Of a stretch of DNA of 6,622 nucleotides, positions 6,342 through 6,622 are shown in pieces. Position numbers and translations under genes: made by a program. This DNA is from an uncultured Flavobacteriaceae bacterium (lineage in GTDB: Bacteria > Bacteroidota > Bacteroidia > Flavobacteriales > Flavobacteriaceae). The stretch is from assembly GCA_938041595.1 (NCBI GenBank), contig CALITN010000165.1, forward strand, positions 1 to 6,622. Direction: 5' to 3'. Below the pieces are notes generated by a model that saw only the letters and a list, made by a program, of their open reading frames with translations, was not told the DNA's origin and made no database searches. Position 1 is the stretch's first letter, and every line of letters starts with the position of its first letter.

Positions 6342-6622
6342 ATGCCATCTTTATCTATCAAAGGAAAAAAACTCCCTGCTTCACCAATACGCAAACTGGT
6401 CCCTTATGCTGAACAAGCAAAAGAACAAGGTGTGGAGGTACTACATTTGAACATTGGACAACCCGACATCCCAGCTCCTGAGCAAGCGATGAGAGTCGTT
6501 CGAGAACAAAACTTGAAATTGTTACCCTATGGAACCTCGCAGGGTTCAAAGGTTTATCGTGAAAAGCTTTGCGCCTATTATGCCCAGCATGAGATTGCGC
6601 TCGAAGCTGATGATATCATCGT
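6342..6622 (+). CDS. PLP-dependent aminotransferase class I/II, 5' part only
   Basis: The first 93 codons of a fold-type I pyridoxal-phosphate aminotransferase that runs off the right edge. The translation starts MPSLSIKGKKLPASPIRKL and contains HLNIGQPDIPAPE (35-47), the N-terminal substrate-contact motif of class I/II aminotransferases, then LLPYGTSQGSKVYREKLCAYY (60-80), the usual Y-x-x-x-x-G-x-x-x-x-R-x-x-L pattern. The PLP lysine and the other cofactor residues lie beyond the window. The MPSxSxKG start and SPIRKLVPYAEQAK stretch match a flavobacterial aminotransferase group often annotated as aspartate aminotransferase-like, but the amino acid specificity cannot be read from this part. 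The ATG at 6342 is supported by the family N-terminus. It is divergent from the protease gene. A minus-strand frame lying opposite (6358-6549) is a shadow. Confidence 0.9.
   Translation, partial: MPSLSIKGKKLPASPIRKLVPYAEQAKEQGVEVLHLNIGQPDIPAPEQAMRVVREQNLKLLPYGTSQGSKVYREKLCAYYAQHEIALEADDII

Noticed and set aside
6238..6348. A 37-residue N-terminal extension of the PDZ protease from an ATG at 6348.
   Set aside because: It would place a lysine- and glutamate-rich segment before a clear signal peptide and overlap the divergent aminotransferase start.
1..6622. A defence, toxin-antitoxin, CRISPR, phage or transposon system.
   Set aside because: All the space is taken by recognised housekeeping or envelope genes; no repeat arrays, transposase motifs, terminal repeats or tRNA genes were seen.

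Overview
The window looks like ordinary chromosomal core sequence from a member of the Bacteroidota, most likely Flavobacteriales. The reasons are moderate AT-richness, gene starts without Shine-Dalgarno sequences, matches to the Bacteroidota promoter pattern (TTTG / TAnnTTTG), a DUF1573 secreted protein, a PDZ-containing aspartyl protease of flavobacterial type, and the LUD protein - cdsA - psd gene order that I recall from Flavobacteriaceae. I cannot name the genus.

Layout. Bases 1-1851 hold a plus-strand run of three tightly packed genes. These are the 3' part of a LUD-domain (LutC/YkgG-like) protein, then cdsA (phosphatidate cytidylyltransferase, 5 nt downstream), then psd (phosphatidylserine decarboxylase, overlapping cdsA by 11 nt). 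CdsA makes CDP-diacylglycerol and Psd makes phosphatidylethanolamine, so two steps of PE synthesis sit together; the intermediate enzyme, phosphatidylserine synthase, is not in the window. Bases 1835-4468 hold valS (valyl-tRNA synthetase) on the minus strand. It meets psd tail to tail with a 17-nt overlap, and a terminator-like hairpin spans the psd stop codon.

A 92-bp divergent gap (4469-4560) separates valS from a small secreted DUF1573 protein (4561-4920, plus). This in turn overlaps by 27 nt with the convergent PDZ/aspartyl protease gene (4894-6237, minus). A second divergent gap (6238-6341) leads to the first 93 codons of a class I/II PLP-dependent aminotransferase (6342 to the window edge, plus).

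There are no mobile elements, CRISPR arrays, tRNA or rRNA genes, and no gene-free stretch over about 105 bp. I found no convincing new system. The points most worth a second look are an Asp-to-Asn change in a normally conserved CdsA motif, the terminator embedded in the psd/valS overlap, the second convergent overlap, and the two-lobed aspartyl protease with a PDZ domain.
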